Numbered from the stretch's first letter, positions 50,328-59,668 are shown. The stretch is 64,000 nucleotides of DNA from Peptoniphilaceae bacterium (GCA_028726605.1 JAQYPV010000011.1:1-64000); one strand, 5' to 3'. Notes: generated from the letters alone by a model not told the origin. Translations and numbers: made by a program.

Positions 50328-52040
50328 TTACTGGAATCCGATGGCCACCGCGATGGTCAAGACGACCGCGCCGATGGCGAAGAAGAACAGCTGCATCTTG
50401 AATTGGTACTTGGCCCACTTCACCCAGTCGATGCCGGCCACGCCCAACACGCCGATGAGGCTGGCGCTCACCGGGGTAAAGGCATCCATGAAGCCCGCGC
50501 CCATCTGGTAGGCGAGGACCGCAATCTGGCGCGACAGCCCGACGAAGTCGGCGAGCGGCGCCATGATGGGCATCGTCAAGGCCGCTTGACCAGAGTTGGA
50601 CGTCACGACCAAGTTGAACAAGCTCTGGAACAAGTACATGCCGATGGCCGCGAGCGTCTTCGGAATGCCCTGCAAGACGTTGCCCACGCTGTAGAGGATG
50701 GTGTTCAGCGACGAGAACGTGTTGGCGTCGCTGCCGCCCAAGACCAGCAAAATGCCCTTGGCCATGCCGACGACCACCGCCGTACCGGCCATGTCCGCAG
50801 CGCCCTGCTGGAACTTCTCCGCCATGCCGTTGATGGTCATGTCGTTCAGGTGGAAGACGATGGCGATGATGCCGGCCACAAGGCCCATGACGAAGAACTG
50901 CGAGGCGATCTCAGGAATGTAGTATCCGTTTTTCATGACGCCCCAGACGATCCAGACGAGCACCGCGAGCATCTCCAGGAGGATGAGTTTGTGGCCCAGT
51001 TTGAACTCCTGCGCTCCCTTGTCCTCTTCCAGTTGCGAGCGGAAGTGCTGATCCGCCGAGTACATCACGGACTTCTGCGGATTCTTGCGGATGCGCTCCG
51101 CGTAGACCATCATGTACGCCGCGCCGAGGCCCGTCACCACAAACCAGAGCACCAGACGGAAGTCGGCGCCGGAGAGCACCGGAATGCCCGCAATGCCCTG
51201 CGCGATGGCCACCGAGAACGGGCTCATCCACGAGACGGCGTTGCCCACTTGCGATGCCAGGAACGTGACCGTCACGGCCACCAGCGAATCGTACCCGAGG
51301 GCGATGACGAACGGCACCATCACCATCGAAAACGGAATGACTTCCTCACTCATGCCGAACGTGGCGCCGCCCAGTGAGAAGAGGTAAAAGAGGAGTGGCA
51401 GGGCGAAACGCTCCAGCCCCCGCGTCTTGTTGATGAAGGCGTAAATGCCGGCGTCAATGGCGCCCGTGGCCATGATGATGCCAAAGGATCCGCCGACGAC
51501 CAGGAGCAGCGCCACGATGCCGACCGCCGAGCCGTACTTGTCGCCGGTGACGAGGCCCTCAAAGACGTAGTTGAGGACGCCAAAGCCGTGGAAGTCCTCC
51601 GTCCCCCAGAGGGTCGCAGTCTTGTTCATGGGCTTTGTCGTGTCGTAAAACGCCTCCCCGTACGTCTCGTACAGGAGGTCATCGGAAAGGCCCGCCTCTT
51701 CCAGCGTCTCCCGATCCCACGTGGCGGGGTCCGTCTGCACGAACGCCTGAAGCGCCTCGGCGTCCAGCCCGTTTGCTTCGATGAAGGCTGAATCTTGGGC
51801 CAACTGCGGCACGTTTTGCGCTAAAAAGTCCGTATTCAAAGGATACAGATAGCGGAAAGTGTCCTGCCGCAAGACCGTGCGGGTCTTGACCTCCCCCGCG
51901 GCATCCGTGTACTCCACGTCGTGCGTCGAAAACTTGCCTGCGGGAATCAAAAACGTGAGCCCCCAACAGAGCATCACCACCACGAAGACAATGGCGTACG
52001 TGTGTGGCGTCCTGAATTTGGTTAAATCCTTCTTTGACAT
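50328..52040 (-). CDS. YfcC-family (DcuC-type) peptide/arginine-like carrier
   Basis: The ATG at 52040 follows GAGGAGGAAA. The 570-residue protein starts with PHTYAIVFVVVMLCWGLTFLIPAGKF, typical of the YfcC/C4-dicarboxylate anaerobic carrier family, has about 12 helices and the motif TSNSGQAALTMPIMAPLADF near the end. An extracytoplasmic loop of about 110 residues lies between helices 1 and 2, longer than usual. The substrate is unknown. Next to iadA it may import dipeptides or amino acids; in Clostridia such carriers often sit with peptidases. Confidence 0.85.
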   Translation of the reverse strand: MSKKDLTKFRTPHTYAIVFVVVMLCWGLTFLIPAGKFSTHDVEYTDAAGEVKTRTVLRQDTFRYLYPLNTDFLAQNVPQLAQDSAFIEANGLDAEALQAFVQTDPATWDRETLEEAGLSDDLLYETYGEAFYDTTKPMNKTATLWGTEDFHGFGVLNYVFEGLVTGDKYGSAVGIVALLLVVGGSFGIIMATGAIDAGIYAFINKTRGLERFALPLLFYLFSLGGATFGMSEEVIPFSMVMVPFVIALGYDSLVAVTVTFLASQVGNAVSWMSPFSVAIAQGIAGIPVLSGADFRLVLWFVVTGLGAAYMMVYAERIRKNPQKSVMYSADQHFRSQLEEDKGAQEFKLGHKLILLEMLAVLVWIVWGVMKNGYYIPEIASQFFVMGLVAGIIAIVFHLNDMTINGMAEKFQQGAADMAGTAVVVGMAKGILLVLGGSDANTFSSLNTILYSVGNVLQGIPKTLAAIGMYLFQSLFNLVVTSNSGQAALTMPIMAPLADFVGLSRQIAVLAYQMGAGFMDAFTPVSASLIGVLGVAGIDWVKWAKYQFKMQLFFFAIGAVVLTIAVAIGFQ

Positions 52041-52159
52041 AAGCGTTTCCTCCTCCTCTGGCACCCCCCTGTCCAAGGCCTTCCCAGAGGAGCACAACCC
52101 AGAGACAGAGCGAAACCTTCTTTATAACTGAACTTTCCCTATTATAACCTTGTTGCGCC

Positions 52160-52188
52160 TTGAATTCGCCTTGTAAAAACCTTATCCT
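52160..52188 (+). promoter_or_regulatory. promoter of the GltS-like gene
   Basis: TTGAAT (52160-52165), 17-base spacer, TATCCT (52183-52188), about 75 bases before the start at 52264. On the opposite strand a TATAAT (complement of 52142-52147) may drive the YfcC-type gene. Confidence 0.45.
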
Positions 52189-52263
52189 ATACTTAATCCA
52201 CCGTCACTATTTCGTCAAATTTAACCATTATGCTGCATTTTTTCGAACGCGAAGGGAGATTCT

Positions 52264-53694
52264 ATGACATCTGCAATGTTGGCTGACCTGCTCCAGAGTC
52301 TGGGCATTTTGGGTCTGTTCTTGATCATCGGCGTCATCATCCGTGCCAAGTTCACCATCTTTCAAAAGACGTTCATTCCGGCGTCCGTCATCGGCGGTTT
52401 CCTGCTCTTGATTTTGGGACCGCAAGTCTTGAACCTCCTGCCCGTGCCGGCGGACTGGTTTAAGATCTACTCGCTCATCCCCGGTATCTTGATCGTGCCC
52501 ATCGTGACCGCGGTGCCGCTGGGCCTCAAGATGGACTTCAAGTCCGATGGCAAGGGCAACGGCACGCGCGAGGTGATGAAGAACATCATCCCGCTGGCCT
52601 TCATCGGCCTGGTGGCGTCAGCGGCGCAGTTTGCCATCGGCTTTTTGACCAACGTCGTCTTTGCGAACTCGTATGACCTCTACCCTAACTTCGGCGTGGA
52701 GCTGCCCGTGGGCTTCGTGGGTGGCCACGGCACGGCGGGGACGCTCGGCAATATCCTGCAAGAGATGAATGTCCCGTACTGGGAGACGTCGCAGGGCGTG
52801 GGCATCACGACGGCGACGTTTGGCCTGGTGGGCGGCATTCTCATCGGCATCACCATCATCAACTGGGCGGCGCGCAAGGGTCACACGGTCATGTTGGACA
52901 AGCCGGCGGACATCCCGGAAGACCTGCGGCTGGGCTATCAGAAGGACATCGACAAACAGGGCTCCACGGGGCGCGAGACGATGCTCTCTTCGTCCGTCGA
53001 CACCTTTGCGTTCCACCTCTCCATCATCTTCTTCGCGTGCCTCTTGGCGTACGCCTTTGTGAATCTCATGAAATCCATGAACGTCCCCATCCTCTCGAGC
53101 ATTTCGGTGTGGGCCTACGGCATGATCGCCATGTTCCTGTTGTGGTTCCTCATTCAGGGCGTGCACGCGGATTCCCTCGTGGACGACAAAGTGAAGGGAA
53201 AGATCACCGGCGCGATGACGGACTTCGCCGTGATCGGCGCGGTCGCAAGCCTTCCGCTCCAAGCCGTGGCGTCCTACATCGTCCCCATCCTCGTGATGGT
53301 CGTGATCGGCTATATCGTGACGACGGGCCTCTTGTTCCTGCTCATGAAGTACTGCATCAAGGGTTACTGGGTCGAGCACCTCGTGAGCGTCCTCGGCATG
53401 GCCACGGGCGTGTTCCTCACCGGCGTGCTCTTGCTGCGCATCTGCGATCCGGACCTCAAGAGCCCTGTGCTCACCAACTACTCGCTGTCGTACACCGTCA
53501 CGAGCTTGGTGTTCTTCGCCGCACTCAACATGTTCATCGTGTTGCCCATGACGAAGGGCGCGCTCTTCACGGGCCTCTTAGCCCTGGGGATCATGGTCGT
53601 CAGCATCATCGCCACCATCGTCTCCAGTCGGCTCCTGTTCGGCAACACCATCCACGGCAATCCGCCACGTGAATCCGGCGCGCATGCAGAATGA
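52264..53694 (+). CDS. gltS: sodium:glutamate symporter (GltS/ESS family)
   Basis: The 476-residue protein has about 12 helices. FIPASVIGGFLLL near residue 40 and GGHGTAGTLGNILQE around 155 are re-entrant-loop motifs of the ESS family, which imports glutamate with Na+. The ribosome site GAAGGGAG precedes the ATG. It is divergent from the YfcC-type gene and upstream of an M20 amidohydrolase that could release the amino acid it imports; a tandem repeat separates the two. Confidence 0.88.
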   Translation: MTSAMLADLLQSLGILGLFLIIGVIIRAKFTIFQKTFIPASVIGGFLLLILGPQVLNLLPVPADWFKIYSLIPGILIVPIVTAVPLGLKMDFKSDGKGNGTREVMKNIIPLAFIGLVASAAQFAIGFLTNVVFANSYDLYPNFGVELPVGFVGGHGTAGTLGNILQEMNVPYWETSQGVGITTATFGLVGGILIGITIINWAARKGHTVMLDKPADIPEDLRLGYQKDIDKQGSTGRETMLSSSVDTFAFHLSIIFFACLLAYAFVNLMKSMNVPILSSISVWAYGMIAMFLLWFLIQGVHADSLVDDKVKGKITGAMTDFAVIGAVASLPLQAVASYIVPILVMVVIGYIVTTGLLFLLMKYCIKGYWVEHLVSVLGMATGVFLTGVLLLRICDPDLKSPVLTNYSLSYTVTSLVFFAALNMFIVLPMTKGALFTGLLALGIMVVSIIATIVSSRLLFGNTIHGNPPRESGAHAE

Positions 53695-53713
53695 CCGCTC
53701 GCCGTATGATGAC

Positions 53714-53809
53714 GCGGGACCGGCGGCAGGAACTGACTGTCGAAGCAAGAGCACGCGGGACCGGCAACAAGAGCCGACTGTCGAAGCAAGAGCACACGGG
53801 ACCGACAGC
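53714..53809. repeat. 41-bp tandem repeat, 2.3 copies
   Basis: Units start at 53714 and 53755 and share the block CTGTCGAAGCAAGAGCAC and the start GGGACCGG; a third begins at 53796 and breaks off. It fills most of the gap between gltS and the amidohydrolase gene. Confidence 0.75.
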
Positions 53810-53878
53810 ATCGCGAAACAAAACAAAAATCGAGTTGGCATAGAGAAGCGTATCGAAGCGTAAAGAAAGGTCGTTGGT

Positions 53879-55081
53879 ATGACGCTCACCCAAGAAATGG
53901 CCCAGGAGATTTCTCCGGAGCTCAAGGCCATTCGCGAAGAAATTCACGCCCATCCGGAACTATCGTATGAAGAAGAGCACACGGCCGCCCTCGTGGTGCG
54001 AGAACTCCAGAAGATCGGAGGCTACCAGATCACAGAGCACGTGGGCGGTTCCCACGGCGTCTTGGCCGAAATTTCGGGGCCCACGCCCGGCAAGACTGTG
54101 GCGCTGCGCGCCGATATGGATGCCCTGCCCATCAATGAAGAGACGGGGGCGCCATTCGCCTCGCAGACCGCCAATGTCATGCACGCCTGCGGGCACGACA
54201 TGCACACGACCATTCTGTTGGGCGCGGCTAAACTCATCCGCGCGCATCAGGGCGAACTGAAGGGCACGGTGCGCCTCATCTTTCAACCGGCGGAGGAGGC
54301 TTCTCCCACCGGCGGATCGCGCATCATGATCGACGCTGGGGCGACTGAGGGCGTGGACGGCATCTTCGGCTTGCACGTATGGCCGGATGTGCCCATGGGC
54401 GTCATCGCCGCCAAACACGGCGCACAGATGGCCGCGTCGGATCACTTTTACGTGACCATCAAGGGGAAGTCCTCCCATGCGGCGCAACCGGAGCTCGGCA
54501 TCGACGCGCTCATGACGGCGGCCCGCTTTATCGAAGGCGTCCAGCCGCTCATCAGCCGCGAAAAAAGCGCGTTTGACCCCGCCGTCTGCACCATTGGGAC
54601 CATCCAAGGCGGCACGCGCTACAACGTGCTGATGGAGACGGTGAAATTGGAAGGCACGGTGCGCACGTTCAACGAAGAGACGCGCGACCGCATGGAAAAG
54701 CACTTGGAAGACGTATTGAAAGGCGCTTGCCTCATGAACGGCGCCACGTACGAATTCGACTACCGCCGCGGGTACATGTCGCTGATCAACACGCCGGCCT
54801 ACGTCGACTTCGCACTGGACGCGGCGCGGACACAGTTCGGTGAGGAGAAGGTCGTCATGCCGCCGCACGGCTCCACGGGCGGCGAGGATTTTGCCTTCTA
54901 CCTCAAGGACACGCCGGGCGCGTTCATGATGCTGGGCGCAGGGAAGGAAGGCGAGAAGGCGTGGCCGCTCCACAATCCGCACGTCCTCCCGGATGGCGAT
55001 CTCTTGTGGTACGGCGCCTACTACATGGCCACCCTCGCCCTCACCTTCAGCGACAACATTGACGCGTACATCGGAAAGTGA
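53879..55081 (+). CDS. M20D amidohydrolase (hippurate/N-acyl-amino-acid hydrolase type)
   Basis: The 400-residue metalloenzyme carries ALRADMDALPI, MHACGHDMHT (Cys and His metal ligands), QPAEEASPTGG (catalytic Glu) and the dimerisation domain SSHAAQPELGID; it ends with HGSTGGEDFAFYL. Relatives cleave N-acyl amino acids, hippurate, IAA-conjugates or p-aminobenzoyl-glutamate. AAAGAAAGG precedes the ATG. It shares a short overlap region with the GntP-type permease gene, so uptake and hydrolysis may be linked; a glutamate product would suit the upstream GltS. Confidence 0.92.
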   Translation: MTLTQEMAQEISPELKAIREEIHAHPELSYEEEHTAALVVRELQKIGGYQITEHVGGSHGVLAEISGPTPGKTVALRADMDALPINEETGAPFASQTANVMHACGHDMHTTILLGAAKLIRAHQGELKGTVRLIFQPAEEASPTGGSRIMIDAGATEGVDGIFGLHVWPDVPMGVIAAKHGAQMAASDHFYVTIKGKSSHAAQPELGIDALMTAARFIEGVQPLISREKSAFDPAVCTIGTIQGGTRYNVLMETVKLEGTVRTFNEETRDRMEKHLEDVLKGACLMNGATYEFDYRRGYMSLINTPAYVDFALDAARTQFGEEKVVMPPHGSTGGEDFAFYLKDTPGAFMMLGAGKEGEKAWPLHNPHVLPDGDLLWYGAYYMATLALTFSDNIDAYIGK

Positions 55082-55089
55082 GATCCAAA

Positions 55090-56490
55090 ATGTCTGGCAT
55101 TAGTCTCATGATCACCTTCATCATCGCCATCGTGGTGATGATTGTGATGATCAGCAAGTTGAACATTCACCCGTTCTTGTCCATTTTGACCGTCTCGCTG
55201 GTCTTCGGCTTGATCGGCGGAATTCCTCTGGTGGATCAGACGCTGGCGGACGGGACGAAGGTGTCCGGCATCGCCACGGTGATCGGGCAGGGCTTCTCGT
55301 CCACGTTCACCAGCATCGGCATCGTCATCATCTTCGGCACCATCATCGGCGCCATGTTGGAAAAGACGGGCGCTGCGCTGAAGTTGGCGGACATGGTCAT
55401 CCACGTGGTCGGACAGAAGCGCCCGGCGCTCGCCATGGAACTCATGGGCTGGATCGTCTCCGTGCCGGTCTTCTGTGACTCCGGCTTCGTCATCTTGAAC
55501 CCCATCCGCCGCGCCCTCGTCAAGCGCACGGCGGTCTCGTCCGTCGCGATGTCGGTCTGCCTCTCGGCCGGCCTCTACGCCTCGCACGTCTTCATTCCGC
55601 CGACACCGGGTCCCATCGCCGCGGCGGCCACGCTGGGCGTGGGAGAGCAGCTCTTGCTCGTCATGGGCCTGGGGGCGCTGGCCTCCATCCCCTGCCTCAT
55701 CGTGGCGTACTTCTACGCGCGCTGGATTGGCCAAAAGGAACGTGCCAAGGACGAAGCGGACGCGGTGGATGCCGAGGGCAAGGTCGAAACGTATGAAGAA
55801 CTGCTGAAATCCTACGGGGAATTGCCCAGCGGGTTCATGTCTCTTGCGCCCATCATCATTCCGGTCATCTTGATGGCTCTCTCCAATGTGTCGTCGGTCT
55901 TGAAGTGGCAAGGAGCGCTCGACCAGATTTTGCTCTTCCTCGGCACGCCGATCATCGCGCTGGCCGTGGGGGTCATCTTCGGCATTCTGCTTTTGTCTCA
56001 GCGCAAGGCGTTGGGCGATCTCTACGAGATCATCAACGACTCGTTGAAGACGGCGGGCCCCATCCTCTTCATCACGGCGGCGGGTGGCGTGCTCGGGAAA
56101 GTCATCTCTTCCACGTCGCTGGTGGCGTTCATCACGGAAAACGCGCCGGCGCTTCAGACCATGGGCGTCTTCTTCCCGTTCGTGGTGGCCGCGGTGCTGA
56201 AGACGGCGCAGGGATCCTCGACGGTCGCCATCACGACGACGGCCGGCATCGTGAGTCCGCTGTTGCCGGTCTTGGGCATGGGCACGCCGGTGGGCGCGGC
56301 TCTCGCCGTCATCGCCATTGGCGCGGGCGCCATGACCGTCTCGCACGCCAACGACTCCTATTTCTGGGTGGTCACGAACTTCGGCGGCATGACCACGGAA
56401 CAGGGCTACCGCACGCAGACGGTGGTCACGTTGCTTGAGGGTCTCGCCGGGATGTTCGGCGTGTGGATCCTCTCGCTGGTGTTGTTGTAG
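55090..56490 (+). CDS. GntP-family permease, probably for glycerate
   Basis: I chose the ATG at 55090; a GTG at 55078 that overlaps the amidohydrolase stop is also possible. The protein has about 466 residues with 12-14 helices and GntP hallmarks: VPVFCDSGFVILNPI, HVFIPPTPGPIAAA, and ITTTAGIVSPLLP. GntP members import gluconate or D-glycerate with protons. A class II glycerate kinase begins 17 bases downstream, which makes D-glycerate the likely substrate. Confidence 0.9.
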   Translation: MSGISLMITFIIAIVVMIVMISKLNIHPFLSILTVSLVFGLIGGIPLVDQTLADGTKVSGIATVIGQGFSSTFTSIGIVIIFGTIIGAMLEKTGAALKLADMVIHVVGQKRPALAMELMGWIVSVPVFCDSGFVILNPIRRALVKRTAVSSVAMSVCLSAGLYASHVFIPPTPGPIAAAATLGVGEQLLLVMGLGALASIPCLIVAYFYARWIGQKERAKDEADAVDAEGKVETYEELLKSYGELPSGFMSLAPIIIPVILMALSNVSSVLKWQGALDQILLFLGTPIIALAVGVIFGILLLSQRKALGDLYEIINDSLKTAGPILFITAAGGVLGKVISSTSLVAFITENAPALQTMGVFFPFVVAAVLKTAQGSSTVAITTTAGIVSPLLPVLGMGTPVGAALAVIAIGAGAMTVSHANDSYFWVVTNFGGMTTEQGYRTQTVVTLLEGLAGMFGVWILSLVLL

Positions 56491-56506
56491 GGAAGGCTTG
56501 AGGCAT

Positions 56507-57829
56507 ATGTCTTTACTGGACGATCAAAAACACATCATCGAGCGGGCGTTGCGCGAGAATTTGCCAGATCAGGCCGTGAAAGAGACGCTTGCGACGCTGC
56601 CGCGTCCGCGGGGGCGCCGCGTGCTCGTGGCGTTTGGAAAGGCGGCGTGGCAGATGGCGGAGGCCGCTTATGACGCCATGCCAGACGGCTGGACGTCCGG
56701 CGTCGTCATCACGAAGTACGGCCATGCAAAGGGTGCCATCGGTGCGTTTCAGATTTTTGAAGCCGGTCACCCGGTGCTGGACGACAACTCGGTGCGGGCG
56801 ACCCGCGCGGCGACCCGGCTCGTGTCAGACCTCTCCGCGGACGATCAGGTCGTGGTTCTCATCTCGGGCGGCGGGTCGGCACTGTTTGAAGATCCCTCCA
56901 TTTCACTTGAAAGGCTGGCGGGGCTCAACGAGCAGCTCTTGGCCTCTGGAGCCAGCATCACGGAGATCAACACCATTCGCAAGCGCTTTTCAAATGTGAA
57001 GGGCGGGCGATTTGCCGCGCTCTGTGCGCCGGCGCAGGTGTACAGCATCATCCTGTCGGACATTCTGGGCGATCCGCTGGATATGATCGCTTCGGGACCG
57101 ACGGTGCCGGATCGCTCCACCTCCGCCGAGGCGCTTCGCATTGCGGAGCAGTACGCCCTCAGCCTAAGCAACGTTGAACGTGCGCGACTCGGCGAAGAGA
57201 CGCCGAAGTCCTTGCCCAACAGCCATCCCACGATCTCGGGGAGCGTCCGGCTTCTGGCCGAATCGGCGCGGCGCGCCTGTGCGGAATTGGGTTACGACGC
57301 CGAAATTCTGACCACCTCTCTCGACGGTGAGGCGCGCGAGGCCGGCCGCTTCATGGGCGCCATCGCCCGGACGCTGGCTGAGTCGCGGGATACGCTGGGC
57401 GCGACGGGCGGTGCGCAAGGCGCGGCCGGTGCGGACCAAGAACCGATAGACAGTGGACAAGGAGCGTCGCGCGCCGGCCGAAAACGGGCCCTTCTCTTTG
57501 GCGGCGAGACCGTCGTCCACTTGACGGGGACGGGCAAAGGCGGACGCAATCAGGAGATCGCCCTCGCCGCGGCCGAACCGCTCGCAGGACTTCCAAACGT
57601 CATGATTTTCAGTTTCGGCAGCGACGGCACGGACGGTCCGACCGACGCCGCCGGCGGCTGGGTCGACGGCACGTCTTATGAAAAACTCCGCGTCGCCGGC
57701 TACTCTCCCGCCGACGTGTTAAAGGACAACAACGCCTATGCCGCCCTGGAGGCCGTCGACGGCCTCATCGTGACGGGCCCGACCGGCACAAACGTGAACG
57801 ACCTAAGCGTGGTGCTGATCGGAGAATGA
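56507..57829 (+). CDS. gckA: glycerate 2-kinase (class II, MOFRL domain)
   Basis: The ATG at 56507 follows GGAAGGCTTGAGG; the frame upstream overlaps the permease and is not used. The 440 residues comprise the N-terminal DUF4147 domain (VAFGKAAWQMAEAA, VLISGGGSALFEDP, INTIRKRFSNVKGGR) and the C-terminal MOFRL domain (LFGGETVVHLTG, GGRNQEIAL, SDGTDGPTDAAGG). It phosphorylates D-glycerate to 2-phosphoglycerate, which enters glycolysis. A Gln/Gly/Ala-rich insertion around residues 305-330 is unusual and differs in composition. Confidence 0.94.
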   Translation: MSLLDDQKHIIERALRENLPDQAVKETLATLPRPRGRRVLVAFGKAAWQMAEAAYDAMPDGWTSGVVITKYGHAKGAIGAFQIFEAGHPVLDDNSVRATRAATRLVSDLSADDQVVVLISGGGSALFEDPSISLERLAGLNEQLLASGASITEINTIRKRFSNVKGGRFAALCAPAQVYSIILSDILGDPLDMIASGPTVPDRSTSAEALRIAEQYALSLSNVERARLGEETPKSLPNSHPTISGSVRLLAESARRACAELGYDAEILTTSLDGEAREAGRFMGAIARTLAESRDTLGATGGAQGAAGADQEPIDSGQGASRAGRKRALLFGGETVVHLTGTGKGGRNQEIALAAAEPLAGLPNVMIFSFGSDGTDGPTDAAGGWVDGTSYEKLRVAGYSPADVLKDNNAYAALEAVDGLIVTGPTGTNVNDLSVVLIGE

Positions 57830-57923
57830 GGGCAGCGTGAGGGCGGCGTACCGACGCCACCTCTCCAACGACACACGCCGAGGCGTACCGGGGCATGCCG
57901 TAGCGGGGGCGCATCCGCCCATA

Positions 57924-58173
57924 GCGCCGCGCGGACGGAGCAGTGACGTGGCCACTTCGGCATCGCACACGCGAGGCGACACCTCGCCCACGGCGCCGCG
58001 CGGACGGGGCAGTGACGTGGCCACTTCGGCATCGAACACGCGAGGCGACACCTCGACCACGGCGCCGCGCGGGCGGGGCAGTGACGTGGCCACTTCGGCA
58101 TCGCTCACGCGAGGCGACACCTCGCCCACAGCGCCGCGCGGGCGAGGCAGTGACGTGGCCACTTCGGCATCGC
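57924..58173. repeat. 69-bp tandem array, 3.6 copies
   Basis: Units start at 57924, 57993, 58062 and 58131, beginning GCGCCGCGCGG. Each includes AGTGACGTGGCCACTTCGGC and the small hairpin CGAGGCGACACCTCG. The copies differ at few positions and have no indels. As 69 is a multiple of three, frames remain open on both strands without a ribosome site. Confidence 0.8.
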
Positions 58174-58270
58174 CCGGACACTTGGCCGCCCACGCAAGTG
58201 ACGCTTATTCATGAAAATTTCATTTCAACTAGCACATTTCGCGATTTCGAAGTTCAAAACTGATTTTTCA

Positions 58271-58320
58271 AAAATACACCTACCATTATGCAGAAAATGG
58301 TTAGGTGTATTTTTGTTTTT
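58271..58320 (+). terminator. strong terminator
   Basis: AAAATACACCTACCATT (58271-58287) pairs with AATGGTTAGGTGTATTTT (one bulge), followed by GTTTTTT. It would end any transcript through the glycerate genes and the 69-bp array. Confidence 0.85.
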
Positions 58321-58400
58321 TAACGAAAGCGTCACAGATTCGGCGGATCCGTAGTTCAAACGGATTTTTTATCCATTTCAACTTCGAAATCGGCCGAAAA

Positions 58401-58437
58401 CGCAGTTCAAATGAAAATAAAAGAGATTTGAACTGCG
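58401..58437. repeat. 12-bp perfect inverted repeat
   Basis: CGCAGTTCAAAT (58401-58412) and ATTTGAACTGCG (58426-58437). The words GTAGTTCAAACGG (near 58352) and CGAAGTTCAAAAC (near 58248) nearby are related, as if one motif had been copied several times. Confidence 0.6.
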
Positions 58438-58651
58438 CCACCAAATTTTACCGAATCTTCATGCAAGTTTTATACACCGATTATGCAGAATTAACGCGCT
58501 CGCGAAAGAATAGGGAGGCAACCATGAACGCTTGAAGACTGCGAGAAAGGAATCCAAATGGGAGACACGGGAAAGCGGCAGGAAAAATGACGCACTTGTG
58601 CGCGGATGACGCTGGTCACGGGGCTGACGCTGACGATGCTGATGGCGAACC

Positions 58652-58741
58652 CGACGTCTGCTGCTCCTCGGTTTGATGGCCGCCACCGTCAGCTACGCGC
58701 ACATCGCACGTAAAGAAAAAGACGCTGAGCAAGAGGCTTGA
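58652..58741 (+). pseudogene. short membrane-protein tail
   Basis: The frame RRLLLLGLMAATVSYAHIAR then KEKDAEQEA and stop looks like a last membrane helix with a charged tail. There is no start. The preceding bases (58560-58650) contain broken hydrophobic frames, so a small membrane gene has probably decayed here. Confidence 0.3.
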
Positions 58742-58791
58742 CCCAAAATCCATGTGACCATGGACACTGTCTTCCCCGTTCCCCATTGACC

Positions 58792-58828
58792 AAAAGCCGC
58801 CCGTCGAAAAAACCGATGGGCGGCTTTT
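58792..58828 (+). terminator. terminator before the aminoacylase fragment
   Basis: AAAAGCCGCCC (58792-58802) pairs with GGGCGGCTTTT (58818-58828), then T. It stands directly upstream of the 5'-truncated aminoacylase, so read-through expression of that fragment from the left is unlikely. Confidence 0.8.
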
Positions 58829-58881
58829 TGATGCTCAGGGGATAAAGGCCGTCTTCGATTGAACGGCCATGACCATGACCT

Positions 58882-59661
58882 CCTGCCGATGGCGTGCACA
58901 TCACAGCAGATCAATATCCCTACGACGCCTCATCGACGGGGCTTTCGGCCATCATCCCCGGTTGGGCCATGAGCGGCGGCAACGAGCCCTTCATCACCCG
59001 CTTGAAACAGAGGGACGCGAAACTCATCGCAGAATCTGAAGAAATCCTCAGAGAACGCGGCGGCGCCGATCGCGTCATGATCACGTCCACGCACGGCGCG
59101 CACCCGGAATGGGAAGGCAAGACGCTGAGCGAAATTGCCGAACGGCAGCAGAAAGATCCCGTGATCGCCGCGATGGATTTGTTGATCGATGGCAAAGGGT
59201 CCATTTCCGCCGTCTACTTCTCGATGTCCGAAGCAGATGTGAAATATCTGATGAGAAAGGACGACATCTCCGTCGTCTCGGACGGCGCGGACTTTAACTA
59301 CGACATCGCGTTTCAGCCTCATCCGAGAAATTTTTCGACATTTCCTCGGTTTTTGCGATTGTCGCGTGAATGGAACCTGATGCCCCTTGAAGACGCCGTT
59401 TATAAAATGACCGGATTGCCGGCTCAAACCTTCGGCATTCGGCGGCGCGGCGTACTGAAGCCCGGTAACGCTGCCGACATCACGGTTTTCGATGCAGAAA
59501 AAGTGACCGATCAATCGGATTTTGTGCATTCCGTCCAAAAGCCCCTGGGCATCGAATACGTCTTCGTCAACGGGAGCCTGGTGCTCGACCACGGCGAGCG
59601 AACCGCGGCTCGTCCGGGACAGGTCATCCTGAAAGACGCAACCCCCAGCGAAGGAAAGTGA
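58882..59661 (+). pseudogene. N-acyl-D-amino-acid deacylase, C-terminal half only
   Basis: The frame opens after a stop at 58876 and reads ADGVHITADQYPYDASSTGL, which in full D-aminoacylases is an internal segment near residue 260-280. It continues through SDGADFNYDIAF (metal Asp region) to the closing beta-sandwich (GVLKPGNAADITVFDAEKV). About 255 residues remain of an expected 480-530, and the N-terminal metal motif HxH is absent. A GTG at 58894 has no ribosome site. The 5' half was deleted, probably together with the upstream region that now holds repeats and a membrane-protein tail. Confidence 0.8.
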
Positions 59662-59668
59662 GGAAACG

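Noticed and set aside
57765..58263. Open frames through the 69-bp array on both strands
   Set aside because: Same reason as the 54-bp array: a multiple-of-three repeat keeps frames open; no start with a ribosome site.
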